Shown piece by piece: positions 24,997 to 34,407 of a stretch of DNA of 64,000 nt. A program made the translations under genes and the position numbers. The notes beneath the pieces were generated by a model. That model was given only the letters and a program-made list of their open reading frames with translations. It ran no database searches and was not told where the DNA came from. Position 1 is the stretch's first letter, and every line of letters starts with the position of its first letter. Source of the stretch: Streptomyces sp. WMMC940 (lineage in GTDB: Bacteria; Actinomycetota; Actinomycetes; Streptomycetales; Streptomycetaceae); the NCBI RefSeq assembly GCF_027460265.1, contig NZ_JAPZBC010000001.1, positions 930,001 to 994,000 of the forward strand, read 5' to 3'.

Positions 24997-25418
24997 CACC
25001 ACGGCCCGCCTGGCGGCACCCGGAGCCGCCCCGGTCGAAGGCGCCGAGTGCGTGGGACGGGAGCACGCCGCCGCAGGCTCCCCCGGCCCGACGCGTGGCC
25101 TCTGCCGTACGCCGACGGCACCGTCGGCGAACGCGGACGTGACACCTCGGACGGCCCGCCCCCCATCGGCACCGCCGTCCGACGCCACGCGCGCGGCGGC
25201 CCGCACCGCGGAGCACCCGGCCCGGGGGGCGGACCGCCGGGCGCCGCTGGGGCCCGCCCGGGGCGGCATGGCCGGCCGCACCCACTCGTGGTCCGCCGGT
25301 CACTCGATCCTCCAAGCCGCCGACGGACGGGGGCGAGTGGCGCGACCGTCCCGCGCGCGGCGGCCCGCACCGCGGAGCATCCCGGCCCGGGGGGCGGACT
25401 GGGGGCGCCCCGGCCCGG
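24997..25418. other. Gene-free spacer with a 47-bp direct repeat
   Basis: No supported coding sequence between the NHLM operon and the convergent propeller-protein gene. It contains the direct repeat listed separately. Confidence 0.6.
25188..25399. repeat. 47/48-bp direct repeat, two copies
   Basis: Copy 1 at 25188-25234 and copy 2 at 25352-25399 are identical except for one inserted T in the second (after GCGGAGCA). The copies begin CGCGCGCGGCGGCCC and end GGGGGGCGGAC, and are separated by 117 bp of unrelated sequence. The near-identity indicates a recent duplication. No gene overlaps it. Confidence 0.85.
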
Positions 25419-27029
25419 TCATGACCCCGTCGACGTCTCGCAGTCCAGGAGCCGGCCGTCCACCGTGCCGACCAGGAGCCGGCCGGGGCGGGGCGCCGTG
25501 AGCGACAGGGGCACGACGGGCAGGCCCGATACATGGAGGACCCGCTCCCAGAGCGGGCTGCCGGTCCCGGCGTCGACTGCCACGATCCTCCCGGATCGGA
25601 AGGCGGCGAAGACGGTGTGGTCGTCGCCGTCCAGCGCCGTGACCGGCTCGTCGGTTCCGTACTCCCACTGCGGTGCGCCGTCCGCGAGACGGCGTCGGAC
25701 CACGAACGAGTTCCGCGAGAGCAGTCCGCGGTGGTCGTGGAGAGTGGCCGCGTGGACGAGGGCGTCGTCCCCGACCTGCGTACCCGGCCCCGCGAACAGG
25801 TGCATGGTGCGGTCGGCGTCCCAGTCCAGCGGGAAGAGGCGGCGGACCGACGGTGTTCCGTCCGTCACCTCCAGGGCGACGGTGACGACCCATTGGCGCC
25901 CCGGGGCCCCGGTCTCCGGACGCTGCACGAAGAGCGGCTCGGCAGCCCGGCGGACGGCGAAGTGCTCGTGGTCGGGCAGGACGAATCGAGCCGCCTCCGT
26001 GTTGTCCGGCGCGAGGAGGACGGTCTGTCCCCGCTCCGGCGCCGGCCAGGCCTCCCGGACGGCGAGCCAGCCACCGCGGCCGCCGGTGAACATCACGGCG
26101 TGGCCGGGGTCGTACTCCTCGAGAGAGCGCCCGCTGTCGAGGGCTATGCGCTGGACCAGATTCCCCGCCCGGCGCCAGCCCGATTCCGTGACCCGCCCGG
26201 TGTGCCGCACATGCACCCAGGCGGAGCGCTGGTCGGCGCAGACATGGATCTGCCGTCCACCGTCGGGGTCCGGAACCGTCCACTGCAGCTCACCGGACGG
26301 CAGCCGGCACTCGAGTCGTGCTCCCTGGAGCGCGGCCAGCACCCGCCCGTCGTCCAGCGTCTCCGTCGCCCACACCTGCCGGCGCAGCTCCCAGGGGGAC
26401 CCCGCGGCGGCACCGCGGTCCCGCAGGAACGCCCGTGCCCGTTCCGCGTCCGGCGGGCGCACCCTCCGCTCGCGCGGACCGGTCAACTCGCGGAACCCTA
26501 TGGTGCGGTCCCCCGCTGCCGCCCAGTCCTCACGCTCGATCACGGTCTCGAAGGCGTGGGTGAAGGCGTGGTCGGAGTCGCGGTCCTCCGGGGACACCAT
26601 GAGCCGCAGTCTGCGGTCGTCCAGCCACTCGACGGCCAGCACCTCACGTCGTTCCTCGAGTGCGGTCCTCACCGTCCCCGACTCCAGGTCCACCAGGAGG
26701 AGTTCGCCCTGGAAGTCCCAACTGCCGTCGTAGCGGCCGGTTCCCACGGCCGCGAGCGGAAGGGACGGATGGATGCCGACCGAGTTCACCGGCCAGTAGG
26801 AGTGGTGGAGGTGGCGGCAGGCGAGGTCACCGGCGCTGAACACGCCGATCCGGTACTGCGGCCAGCGGTCGACGGCGGCCGTGCCGGGCGGCGGCCACCG
26901 GATCGACCCGAGGTCGCCTCCCGCGACGATGTCGCCGCGCCGGGGATCGACCGCCACGACGCTCGGATCGCCGATCTCGGCGAACGGACGGTCGCCGAGT
27001 ACACGTCGAATGCTCACCGGATGTGCCAT
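25419..27029 (-). CDS. PQQ/WD-type beta-propeller protein
   Basis: 536-residue protein built of beta-propeller strands. PQQ-like repeats include IVAGGDLGSIRWPP, GAPQWEYGTDEPVTALDGDD and VDAGTGSPLWERVL, with a closing LLVGTVDGRLLDCE. No signal peptide or catalytic motif is visible, so it is probably a cytoplasmic scaffold. The start at 27029 (MAHPVSIRRV) follows GGGGGCGAG; an upstream in-frame start would add 13 unlikely residues. Divergent from the VWA gene. Function unknown. Confidence 0.7.
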   Translation of the reverse strand: MAHPVSIRRVLGDRPFAEIGDPSVVAVDPRRGDIVAGGDLGSIRWPPPGTAAVDRWPQYRIGVFSAGDLACRHLHHSYWPVNSVGIHPSLPLAAVGTGRYDGSWDFQGELLLVDLESGTVRTALEERREVLAVEWLDDRRLRLMVSPEDRDSDHAFTHAFETVIEREDWAAAGDRTIGFRELTGPRERRVRPPDAERARAFLRDRGAAAGSPWELRRQVWATETLDDGRVLAALQGARLECRLPSGELQWTVPDPDGGRQIHVCADQRSAWVHVRHTGRVTESGWRRAGNLVQRIALDSGRSLEEYDPGHAVMFTGGRGGWLAVREAWPAPERGQTVLLAPDNTEAARFVLPDHEHFAVRRAAEPLFVQRPETGAPGRQWVVTVALEVTDGTPSVRRLFPLDWDADRTMHLFAGPGTQVGDDALVHAATLHDHRGLLSRNSFVVRRRLADGAPQWEYGTDEPVTALDGDDHTVFAAFRSGRIVAVDAGTGSPLWERVLHVSGLPVVPLSLTAPRPGRLLVGTVDGRLLDCETSTGS

Positions 27030-27221
27030 GCTCGCCCCCTGGCCCGTCGGACGAGGCAATCCTCGCATCGCACGGCGGTGGCGTCAGCGGATGCACCGGC
27101 GAAGTTCGCCACCGTGGCCGGCCCGCGCCCCGCACCACGCTGGCCTCGCACCGCCGCGTCTCCGCGCGCCTCCGTGTGCGCGGAATTGGGCCGGACCACT
27201 CGGGCTCACTATGATCCGCCG

Positions 27222-28529
27222 ATGATCATACGAAAGCGACTGGCGGCCGCCCTCTGCGGTGCGCTGCTGGTCACCGTCACCGGCGGGCTCCTCCCCTCCG
27301 CCGCCTTCGCCGACTCCGGCGGCACGGCCGAACGGCCGGCCGCGAAGGAACCGCCCAAGGTCGAACTCGTCCTCGACGTGAGCGGCTCGATGCGGGCCCG
27401 CGACATCGACGGGCAGTCGCGGATGTCCGCTGCCAAGCAGGCGTTCAACGAGGTGCTGGACGCGGTCCCGGAGGACGTACGGCTCGGCATCCGCACCCTC
27501 GGCGCCGACTACCCCGGCAAGGACCGCAAGGAGGGCTGCAAGGACACCAAGCAGCTCCACCCGGTGGGCGAACTCGACCGGACCGAGGCGAAGACGGCGG
27601 TGGCGACGCTCGTCCCGACCGGCTGGACCCCGATCGGTCCCGCGCTGCTCGGCGCCGCCGAAGACCTGGAGGGCGGGAACGCCACCCGACGGATCGTGCT
27701 CATCACGGACGGCGAGGACACCTGCGCCCCGCTCGACCCGTGCGAGGTGGCGCGCGAGATCGCGGCCAAGGGCGTCGACATCACCATCGACACCCTCGGC
27801 CTCGTCCCCAACGCCAGGATGCGCGCCCAGCTGATGTGCATCGCCGAGGCCACCGGCGGCACGTACACCTCCGTCCAGCACAAGGAGGAACTGTCCGACC
27901 GGGTGAGCCAGTTGGTGGACCGCGCCGCCGAGCCGGTCGTCACGCCGGTGGCCACCCAGGGCGGCGAACGCTGCGCCGACGCGCCGCGGCTGAAGGCCGG
28001 TCTCTACGCCGACCGCGAGACCTTCGGGCAGCACCGCTGGTACCGCGTGGACCTGCTGCCCGGCCAGGAGCTGCGCGCCTCGGTCAGCATCGCCCCCGAC
28101 CGCCGCGTCAACCGTGACCACGGTGTGCTGCTGCGCGCCTCGACCCTGGCCGGCCGCGAGATCGTCCGTGGCGAGTCGACGGGCGACGGACGCACGGACG
28201 TCGTCTCCACGGGGCTGCGCTACCCCAAGCCCGAGACCGACGACACCGACGTCTCGACGGCCGACGACGGCGATCCCGCCGCCGAGACCGTCTGCCTGCG
28301 GGTGAGCAACTCCTTCTCCGCCCCCGTCTCCGTCAAGACGGCGCCCGGCCTGCCCCTCGAGCTGACGATCGACATCACGGGCGGACCCCGTGACGCGGGC
28401 GACGCGGCGTTCCTCGGCCTCGGCCACGGCTGGTGGCTGCTCGGCGTGCTGACGCTCGCCGGCTTCGCCGCGGGTGTGCTGTGGGGCTGGATCTCTCGCT
28501 GGCGCGTCTCCGTCTGGAGGACCAACTGA
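27222..28529 (+). CDS. Secreted, membrane-anchored VWA-domain protein
   Basis: 435 residues. A signal peptide ends near residue 30 (PSAAFA-DS). The von Willebrand A domain is at about 46-235, with an intact metal site DVSGSM (D52, S54, S56) and VLITDGEDTCAP. A beta-rich external domain follows (about 245-400) and a C-terminal membrane helix (about 408-428, LLGVLTLAGFAAGVLWGW). The domain is therefore outside the membrane. ATG 27222. The stop codon overlaps the next gene's ATG (TGATG), so the pair is coupled and probably forms a surface complex. Ligand unknown. Confidence 0.85.
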   Translation: MIIRKRLAAALCGALLVTVTGGLLPSAAFADSGGTAERPAAKEPPKVELVLDVSGSMRARDIDGQSRMSAAKQAFNEVLDAVPEDVRLGIRTLGADYPGKDRKEGCKDTKQLHPVGELDRTEAKTAVATLVPTGWTPIGPALLGAAEDLEGGNATRRIVLITDGEDTCAPLDPCEVAREIAAKGVDITIDTLGLVPNARMRAQLMCIAEATGGTYTSVQHKEELSDRVSQLVDRAAEPVVTPVATQGGERCADAPRLKAGLYADRETFGQHRWYRVDLLPGQELRASVSIAPDRRVNRDHGVLLRASTLAGREIVRGESTGDGRTDVVSTGLRYPKPETDDTDVSTADDGDPAAETVCLRVSNSFSAPVSVKTAPGLPLELTIDITGGPRDAGDAAFLGLGHGWWLLGVLTLAGFAAGVLWGWISRWRVSVWRTN

Positions 28530-29311
28530 TGCGTACCGTACGCATGTCCACGGCCGCGCTGCTGTCCGCCGCCGCGCTGTTCACGCTGCCGTTCCCGGGC
28601 GTCGCCGCCGCCGATTCCCCTTCGCCGAGCGCGAGCACGGAGGACGACACCGCCGCACCGACCGAGGCCGGTACGTCATTCCGTACCGCCACCGTCGTAC
28701 GCCCCGGACAGCGGGCCACGGCAGGGGGGTCGACCGGTGACTACCTGTACTGGCAGTTCCCCGCCGACGCCGGGCAGCGCGCCACCGTCAGGGCCACGGT
28801 CGAGCTGCCCCGCTCCGAGGCACGCCACGGCACCCACGTCTGGCGGCTCGACGTGTACGACGGGCTGAGGCGCCGCCAGGCGTGCCGCTACGGCAGCGAC
28901 GTCCGGTCGGCCCCGGCCGAGGCCCCTTCGGTCGAGCTGAGCTGCGCGCTGCGCACGGTCAGGGCGTGGTCCGAGCCGTGGGCGAACGACCCGCTGCCCG
29001 GGACGTACTACGTACGGCTCACCGTGGTCGGTGCGCCCGCCGAGGACCTGGGCGAACCGGTCGACGCGACCGTGGAGATCACGGCGGAGGACTCCGGCGG
29101 TGCCACGGCCGTCGACGGGCGGCTCGCCGCACCGCTGGTCCCCGCTTCCGGCCGTGAGGTCGCACCGGACGGCGGCTGGTCGTCGGGCTGGTGGTCGTCC
29201 CGCTTCCTCTGGACTGCCGGCGGCGCGGTGCTCGCCGCGCTGGCCGGTATCTGCGGCTACCGCCTCACCCGTGGCGACGGCCGCCCCGCGGACCTACCGC
29301 CGGGAGCCTGA
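28529..29311 (+). CDS. Secreted membrane-anchored partner of the VWA protein
   Basis: 260 residues. A signal peptide (cleavage near GVAAA-DS), a Ser/Pro/Thr-rich spacer and a beta-sandwich-like region (about 55-200: FRTATVVRPGQRATAGG, YLYWQFPADAGQRATVRATV) are followed by a C-terminal membrane helix (FLWTAGGAVLAALAGICGY). The GQ.A...V pattern resembles the external half of the preceding VWA protein. GGAGG lies 8 bases before ATG 28529. No enzymatic motif. Likely works with the VWA protein at the cell surface. Confidence 0.7.
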   Translation: MRTVRMSTAALLSAAALFTLPFPGVAAADSPSPSASTEDDTAAPTEAGTSFRTATVVRPGQRATAGGSTGDYLYWQFPADAGQRATVRATVELPRSEARHGTHVWRLDVYDGLRRRQACRYGSDVRSAPAEAPSVELSCALRTVRAWSEPWANDPLPGTYYVRLTVVGAPAEDLGEPVDATVEITAEDSGGATAVDGRLAAPLVPASGREVAPDGGWSSGWWSSRFLWTAGGAVLAALAGICGYRLTRGDGRPADLPPGA

Positions 29312-29383
29312 CGGCTCGGGGGGCGTCGCCCGCCCGGGGTCTGCGGGCCCGAGGGCGGGGGCGTCCCCTCGCCGGGCAGTCCC

Positions 29384-30073
29384 TCAGCCCGCGCGGGCGG
29401 CCGTCCACGCCAGCGCATAGCCGGCGCTGTTGAGGGCACAGTGCAGGGCGACGGACGGGATCAGGCTGCCGGACCGCCGGCGCAACTCGCAGAACAGCAC
29501 GCCAGCGAGCGCGGTTCCGACGACCGCCGCGCCCACCGACAGCGCGACGCCGGTCCCGCCCGTGCCGAGCACCGCCCCGACGGCCGCGTTGGAACGCGTG
29601 AGTCCGCGCGACGGCACGATGTGCCACAGCCCGAAGAGGACCGAGGTGCCGGCCGTGGCCCACCCCGTCCCCCATCGCCTGCGGATCACGGCCCACAGGA
29701 CGCCCCGGAAGGCGACCTCCTCCAGCAGCACGGTCCCGAACGGCACCCGCACGAACACCCGGTACAGCAACTCCCCCGCCGAGAGTCCGGCCACCCGCCG
29801 GTCGACGAACGCCTCGCGGGTGAAGGGCGCCGCCAGGGCCACCCCGTACACGACGATCACGACCCCGACGAGGACGAGCCCCCACCTCAGCCCACGCCGC
29901 ACCGACGACCGCCCCATGCCCAGCTCGTCCCAGGTGACCCCGCCCAGCCGCGCGAGCAGCACCAGGGCAGCGGTCGCGACGACGCAGACGGGTACGTAGA
30001 GCTCGGCCCCGACGCGGTTGATCAGCACGTGCGTGACGACGAGCACCGCGACGGCCGACAGGAGCATCCCCAT
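29384..30073 (-). CDS. CPBP-family intramembrane metalloprotease
   Basis: About 229 residues, mostly membrane helices, with all three CPBP (CAAX protease/bacteriocin-processing) motifs: LEEVAFRG (EExxxR), LFGLWHIVP (FxxxH) and LHCALNSAG (HxxxN). Members cleave prenylated proteins or act in bacteriocin self-immunity. The start is uncertain: ATG 30073 is chosen, GTG 30079 is possible, and no strong ribosome site is seen. It is on the same strand as, and downstream of, the conservon, but separated by about 240 bp. It is not adjacent to either peptide locus. Confidence 0.85.
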   Translation of the reverse strand: MGMLLSAVAVLVVTHVLINRVGAELYVPVCVVATAALVLLARLGGVTWDELGMGRSSVRRGLRWGLVLVGVVIVVYGVALAAPFTREAFVDRRVAGLSAGELLYRVFVRVPFGTVLLEEVAFRGVLWAVIRRRWGTGWATAGTSVLFGLWHIVPSRGLTRSNAAVGAVLGTGGTGVALSVGAAVVGTALAGVLFCELRRRSGSLIPSVALHCALNSAGYALAWTAARAG

Positions 30074-30316
30074 GGGCACAGCAGCATGGCCAAGAGCGGG
30101 TGCGGGGCGGGAGCAACGCGCCGTGGGACCGCGTGCGGGAGCCGGAGCGGGAGTGTCCCCTCGGTCCTCCCTCGTGGACCGGACTGGTCGTGTCGTCCGG
30201 CCGGCGGACCGCGACGGCCGGAGGATCGAGTTCCCCTCGGCACCGGGCGCAGAACCGGCCCCCGCGCACGTCCGGCAACGATTCGAGCGGGGCATGCCGG
30301 GGTGGGGGGGAAGAGC

Positions 30317-30937
30317 TCACACCCGCGTAGCCGCCGCGTCGGCGATCAGCATGTCGAGGAGCGCGAGCAGCGCCGAGCGCACGTCCGTACGGGTGCGGGC
30401 GTCGAGCATGAGGACGGGGGTGTCCGGGTTGCGCAGGTGCAGCGCCGCCCTGATCTCCTCGGGGGTGTAGAGCTGTTCGCCGTGGAAGCAGTTCGCGCCG
30501 ACCACGAACGGGAGCCCGCGGCTCTCGAAGAAGTCGACCGCGGGGAAGCTGCGGTCGAGGCGCCGGGTGTCGACCAGCACGACCGCTCCGAGGGCGCCGT
30601 TGAGCAGGTCGTCCCACATGAACCAGAAGCGCTCCTGGCCAGGTGTCCCGAACAGGTAGAGGACGACTCCGGCGTCGGTGAGGGTGATGCGGCCGAAGTC
30701 CATCGCCACGGTGGTCACCGTCTTGGACTCGATCCCGTCCAGGTCGTCGACGCCGACGCCGGCGGACGTCAGCCGCTCCTCCGTGCGCAACGGCTCGATC
30801 TCGGAGATCGTCTCGACCAGAGTCGTCTTCCCGACGCCGAACCCTCCGGCCACGAGGATCTTGACAGGCGCGACTTCCTGGGCAGAGGTGTCATATCCGG
30901 GCAAGGTTGTCCCTGATTCTCCTGAGCAGGTGGACAT
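30317..30937 (-). CDS. cvnD: Conservon GTPase-like protein CvnD
   Basis: 206 residues, Ras-like nucleotide-binding protein of the conservon system. Walker A is GGFGVGKTT, the switch/G3 region is VLYLFGTPGQERFWFMWD and the central core is LGAVVLVDTRRLDRSF. It is the fourth gene of cvnABCD and is thought to associate at the membrane with the CvnA kinase in a eukaryote-like receptor/G-protein arrangement. ATG 30937 overlaps the CvnC end by 47 bp; TTG 30904 is a shorter alternative. The start is therefore unsettled. Confidence 0.9.
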   Translation of the reverse strand: MSTCSGESGTTLPGYDTSAQEVAPVKILVAGGFGVGKTTLVETISEIEPLRTEERLTSAGVGVDDLDGIESKTVTTVAMDFGRITLTDAGVVLYLFGTPGQERFWFMWDDLLNGALGAVVLVDTRRLDRSFPAVDFFESRGLPFVVGANCFHGEQLYTPEEIRAALHLRNPDTPVLMLDARTRTDVRSALLALLDMLIADAAATRV

Positions 30938-31256
30938 TGCTGGTCTCGGCCTCCTCCAGGGGCGACCGGTGCCGTACCAGCCCGCGGTCCTCCAGTTCGC
31001 CGAGGAGGAGGATCATGGGCGTCAGGCGCATGTGCATACGGGCCGCGATCTCCGCGACCGCCCGGCCGTTCGGCGGCATGCACAGGGACAGGACGGCCTG
31101 CCACTCGCTGGGGAGGCCGTCGTAGGCGTCCGGGGAGACCGCCGCCGTGACCGTGGTGTCCATGGTCAGCGAGGCCGGCGGAGCGGTCGTACGCCCGTCG
31201 GTCAGGGCGTACAACCGCGTCCGGCGGCCGCCTCCTCGGCGCGGCGCGTCGGTCAT
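30891..31256 (-). CDS. cvnC: Conservon protein CvnC (DUF742)
   Basis: 121-residue DUF742 protein with a winged-helix-like fold. Family patterns: RRTRLYALTDGRTT at the N-terminus, CMPPNGRAVAEIAARMHMRL, LLLGELEDRGLV and a C-terminal LLRRIRDNL. The ATG at 31256 overlaps the last base of the CvnB stop (TAATG), so it is coupled. It probably bridges CvnA and CvnD. Confidence 0.92.
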   Translation of the reverse strand: MTDAPRRGGGRRTRLYALTDGRTTAPPASLTMDTTVTAAVSPDAYDGLPSEWQAVLSLCMPPNGRAVAEIAARMHMRLTPMILLLGELEDRGLVRHRSPLEEAETSNVHLLRRIRDNLARI

Positions 31257-31660
31257 TACGACGTCGGCGCCTGGGTGCGCTCGGGTGTGCCCAGCCACTC
31301 CCCGAGCGCCTGCGCGGTGCGTACGGCCTCGCCGCCCAGCTCGCCGAGCCGGGCCTTGCGGGACGTCACGACGATGAGGGTGCTGCCCTCCCCGCATCCG
31401 ACGATGCAGAGGTACCGGTCGTCCATCTCGACCAGCTGACGGATGATCCGCCCGCCCTCGACCTCCCGGGAGATGGCCTTCATCGTGGACGCGATCCCTG
31501 AGGACGCCGCGGCCACCCGCTCGCCCTGGGGGCGGTCCAGCAAGTAGGAGCTGAGCATGATCCCGTCGTTGGACAGCAGCACGGCGCCCTTGATGCCGGC
31601 GATCCTGCTCAGGTTGTTGTCCAGGACGCTGAAGATCATGTCGTTGGATGTCGTCGTCAT
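31256..31660 (-). CDS. cvnB: Conservon roadblock/LC7 protein CvnB
   Basis: 134-residue roadblock/LC7-domain protein. It has the typical FSVLDNNLSRIAGIKGAVLL opening and GIASTMKAISREVEGG helix. Roadblock proteins regulate small GTPases, here CvnD. ATG 31660 overlaps the cvnA stop by 4 bp. Confidence 0.93.
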   Translation of the reverse strand: MTTTSNDMIFSVLDNNLSRIAGIKGAVLLSNDGIMLSSYLLDRPQGERVAAASSGIASTMKAISREVEGGRIIRQLVEMDDRYLCIVGCGEGSTLIVVTSRKARLGELGGEAVRTAQALGEWLGTPERTQAPTS

Positions 31661-34407
31661 CGCCGATCCTGTCGGAGCTCTTCTTCCACCATCTGCGTTC
31701 CCTGCTCGTAGTCGGCCCAGGCGTCGGCCACCTCCTCGGGGGTGTCCTGGTCCCCCACGGCCGCCGCTTCCGTCGGGCGGCGGGGCCCCAGGAGCTGTTC
31801 GGCCATGTGCGTCTGCGGGACGCGCTCGGGCAGCGCCGGACGCCTGTCACGGACCGGCTCGGCGGGGCGGGCGGGGCGCGCCGACGCCTCCAGCGGCTGC
31901 TGGTGCGAAGGCCGTTCGTGCGAGGCCCGGTCACGGGACGACTGGCCGAGCGACGCCCGGTCACGGGACGCGTGGTCGCGCGAGGAGTCGTCGCGTGAGG
32001 GTTCGTCGTGGGTCGCCTTCTCGTGCGAGCGCACGTTCGATCGCTGCTGCGCCCTGCGAACCGGCAGCCCCGCCCCCGTGTGCGGGCCCGTCTCCGGCAT
32101 GTCGTCGCCCGGGCCGCGCGGCGCGGGAACGCCGCTCCCCAGGGGTGCGGTGTCCGCCCGCTCCGGTTCCACGGGGGCCGAGTCCACGTGCTTCGGCACC
32201 ATGGGCGCCGGCACCACGGGCTTCGGCACCACGGGGACTCGCTCCACATGTTCCGGCACCACAGGGGCCCGCTCCAGATGCTCGGTCTCGAAGCGCACCG
32301 GCGCCTCACGGGCAGGCTCGACTCGGGGGGACTCGCCGTCGGCCGGGGACGAACGTGCCGGCAACTCCGGCTCCTCACGGGCGGGCCCGCCCCGGGAGGG
32401 TTCGGCCCGCGCGGACTCCAGGTGTACCGACGCCACGGGCGGCGCACCTCCCGTCTCGCCCTTCGTCGGTACGAGCAGCGCCTTGGGAAGGATCACCACG
32501 GCCGACGTCCCGCCGTACACCGACCTGCGCAGAACGACCGTGGCCCCGAGCCCGTCGGCGAGGTGGCCGACCACGAAGAGACCCAGCCGATGGGCGTTCT
32601 CCGCCAGCACGGCGTACGGGGGTGCCGAGTGCAGGCGCCCGTTCATCTCCTCGTAGGTCGCGGGTGCCACCTTCGGCCCGCGGTCCTCGATCTCCACCGA
32701 CAGCCCGTCGGCGACGAGTTCGGCCCGGATGACGACCTTCGACCTCGGTGGGGAGAACCGCGTCGCGTTGTCCAGCAGTTCGGCCAGGAGATGACTGACC
32801 TGGCTGATCACGGATGCCTCGACGCTGATCTCGTCCAGCGCCTGCCGCTCGATGCGACGGAAGTCCTCGACCTCGGCCGCCGCTTCGCGCAGCAGGTCGG
32901 CGATGCGCATGGGCTCGGTGTGGGGGTCGGGGATCTCCCCGCCGGCCAGGATGAGCAGGTTCTCCGTCTGCCGGCGCATTCCGACCGTCAGCTGGTCGGC
33001 CCGCATCAACTCGGCGAGGAGCGTCTCGTCGTGCCCGAAGGTGTCCTGAAGCTCCTCGGTGAGGCTCAGCTGGCGGCTGACCAGGTTTCCGGTGCGGGAG
33101 GCGATACCCGCGGCGAACATCCCGAAGCCCATGCGCTCGGCGGCGAGTTGCCGGTGACCGCTCACGGAGACGGCGACCACCCGGGCGAACGCGTCACTGA
33201 TGCGCCCCACTTCGTCCTGCTCGCCGCGGACCGCGGGCAGTGCGTCGGGGTCGACCGGTCGACCGCTCTGCAGCCGGTCCACGACGTCCGGCAGTGTGCG
33301 CTCGGCGACGGTCACCGTCCGGTCGTGCAGACGGCTCAGCCTGCGCAGCACCGACCGCGTGGTGAGGGCGACGACGGTCGCGACGGCCAGCAGTGCGGCC
33401 GCGCTGCCCGCGATGAGCCAGGCGACGTCGGTCTCGAGGTCCGTCGCCCGGGCGTCGGCGCGCGCCAGCAGGGCCCGGGACCGGTCGGCGTTCAGCGTGC
33501 TGAGCTGTGGCCCCCACTGTTCCTGCGCGGCGCTCCACCCCTTGACGTCGCGGGGCAGCTTCACACCGTCGTCGGTGATCGACTGCTCGGACAGGACGGC
33601 GCTCTCGATGCGGGTCTTGGTCTGCCACGCTCCCGAGCGGACCATCTGCGCGTAGAGGTCGTTCTGGGCGTCCGGCAGGTACGGCACGATCCACGTGTCG
33701 TACAGGTACCGCTGGGCACCGACGGCGTTGACGAAGTCGGCGAACCTGGAGGTGGTCAGCGTCCTGGACGGCCCTGCCTGCGCGAGGATCATGTCCTCCT
33801 GGGCCACCATCTCGGACGCCGCGAACATGGCGGTGACGACGCGGGTGTCCTCGATGAGCCCACCGTCCTCGGTGTGGCTCAGCTCGTCCTGGTAGAAGCG
33901 GATCATCTGGCCGATCACGCCGCTGTAGTACACGAGTGTGCTGTCGGCGCTTCCGATGCCGCTGTCCGTGCGCTCGCGGTAGGAGTTCAGGTCGTCCAGG
34001 CCCTGCGACACCTCCTGCAGGCGGCGGTCCGCCAACTCGGACACCGCGCTGCCGGGCGCCCACGACCGGCGGAACCCCGTCGCGGCCTCGTCGGTGGCCG
34101 CGCGCCGCTCCCCCATGACGTCCTCGGGCACCGTGGTGCCGGCCCAGCGCGCGGCGGTCAGCGTCCGCTCGGACTGCATCGCGACCATGAGCCGGTACAG
34201 GGGTACGCCCAGACGTTCACCGGACTCCACATCGGCGCGCAGGTGTCCCGACTGCTCCAGCAACCGGTTCGCGGCCAGCGCCGATTGGACGCCCAGGGCC
34301 ACGATGGGGACGACCGCGAGCCAGATGAGCAGCGTACGCAGGCGCAGGGTGCGCCGACGACGCTTCGCCGACGGGCCTCGTGATCCGATGGGTTGTATCG
34401 GTGACAT
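31657..34407 (-). CDS. cvnA: Conservon sensor kinase-like protein CvnA with long charged C-terminal tail
   Basis: 916 residues. An N-terminal arginine stretch precedes membrane helix 1 (about 25-45, LLIWLAVVPIVALGVQSAL). A nitrate/nitrite-sensing-type extracellular region (about 50-330, rich in helices) is followed by helix 2 (LIAGSAAALLAVATVVAL), a HAMP-like linker and the GHKL ATPase (LAELLDNATRFSPP, EIEDRGPKV, HRLGLFVVGHLADGLG). After about residue 660 comes a 250-residue disordered tail with repeated VVPxHVExxPVVP-like units and an RDxxSRDRAS-rich part. ATG 34407 after CCGAGG was chosen over an upstream start. First gene of cvnABCD. Confidence 0.9.
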   Translation of the reverse strand: MSPIQPIGSRGPSAKRRRRTLRLRTLLIWLAVVPIVALGVQSALAANRLLEQSGHLRADVESGERLGVPLYRLMVAMQSERTLTAARWAGTTVPEDVMGERRAATDEAATGFRRSWAPGSAVSELADRRLQEVSQGLDDLNSYRERTDSGIGSADSTLVYYSGVIGQMIRFYQDELSHTEDGGLIEDTRVVTAMFAASEMVAQEDMILAQAGPSRTLTTSRFADFVNAVGAQRYLYDTWIVPYLPDAQNDLYAQMVRSGAWQTKTRIESAVLSEQSITDDGVKLPRDVKGWSAAQEQWGPQLSTLNADRSRALLARADARATDLETDVAWLIAGSAAALLAVATVVALTTRSVLRRLSRLHDRTVTVAERTLPDVVDRLQSGRPVDPDALPAVRGEQDEVGRISDAFARVVAVSVSGHRQLAAERMGFGMFAAGIASRTGNLVSRQLSLTEELQDTFGHDETLLAELMRADQLTVGMRRQTENLLILAGGEIPDPHTEPMRIADLLREAAAEVEDFRRIERQALDEISVEASVISQVSHLLAELLDNATRFSPPRSKVVIRAELVADGLSVEIEDRGPKVAPATYEEMNGRLHSAPPYAVLAENAHRLGLFVVGHLADGLGATVVLRRSVYGGTSAVVILPKALLVPTKGETGGAPPVASVHLESARAEPSRGGPAREEPELPARSSPADGESPRVEPAREAPVRFETEHLERAPVVPEHVERVPVVPKPVVPAPMVPKHVDSAPVEPERADTAPLGSGVPAPRGPGDDMPETGPHTGAGLPVRRAQQRSNVRSHEKATHDEPSRDDSSRDHASRDRASLGQSSRDRASHERPSHQQPLEASARPARPAEPVRDRRPALPERVPQTHMAEQLLGPRRPTEAAAVGDQDTPEEVADAWADYEQGTQMVEEELRQDRR

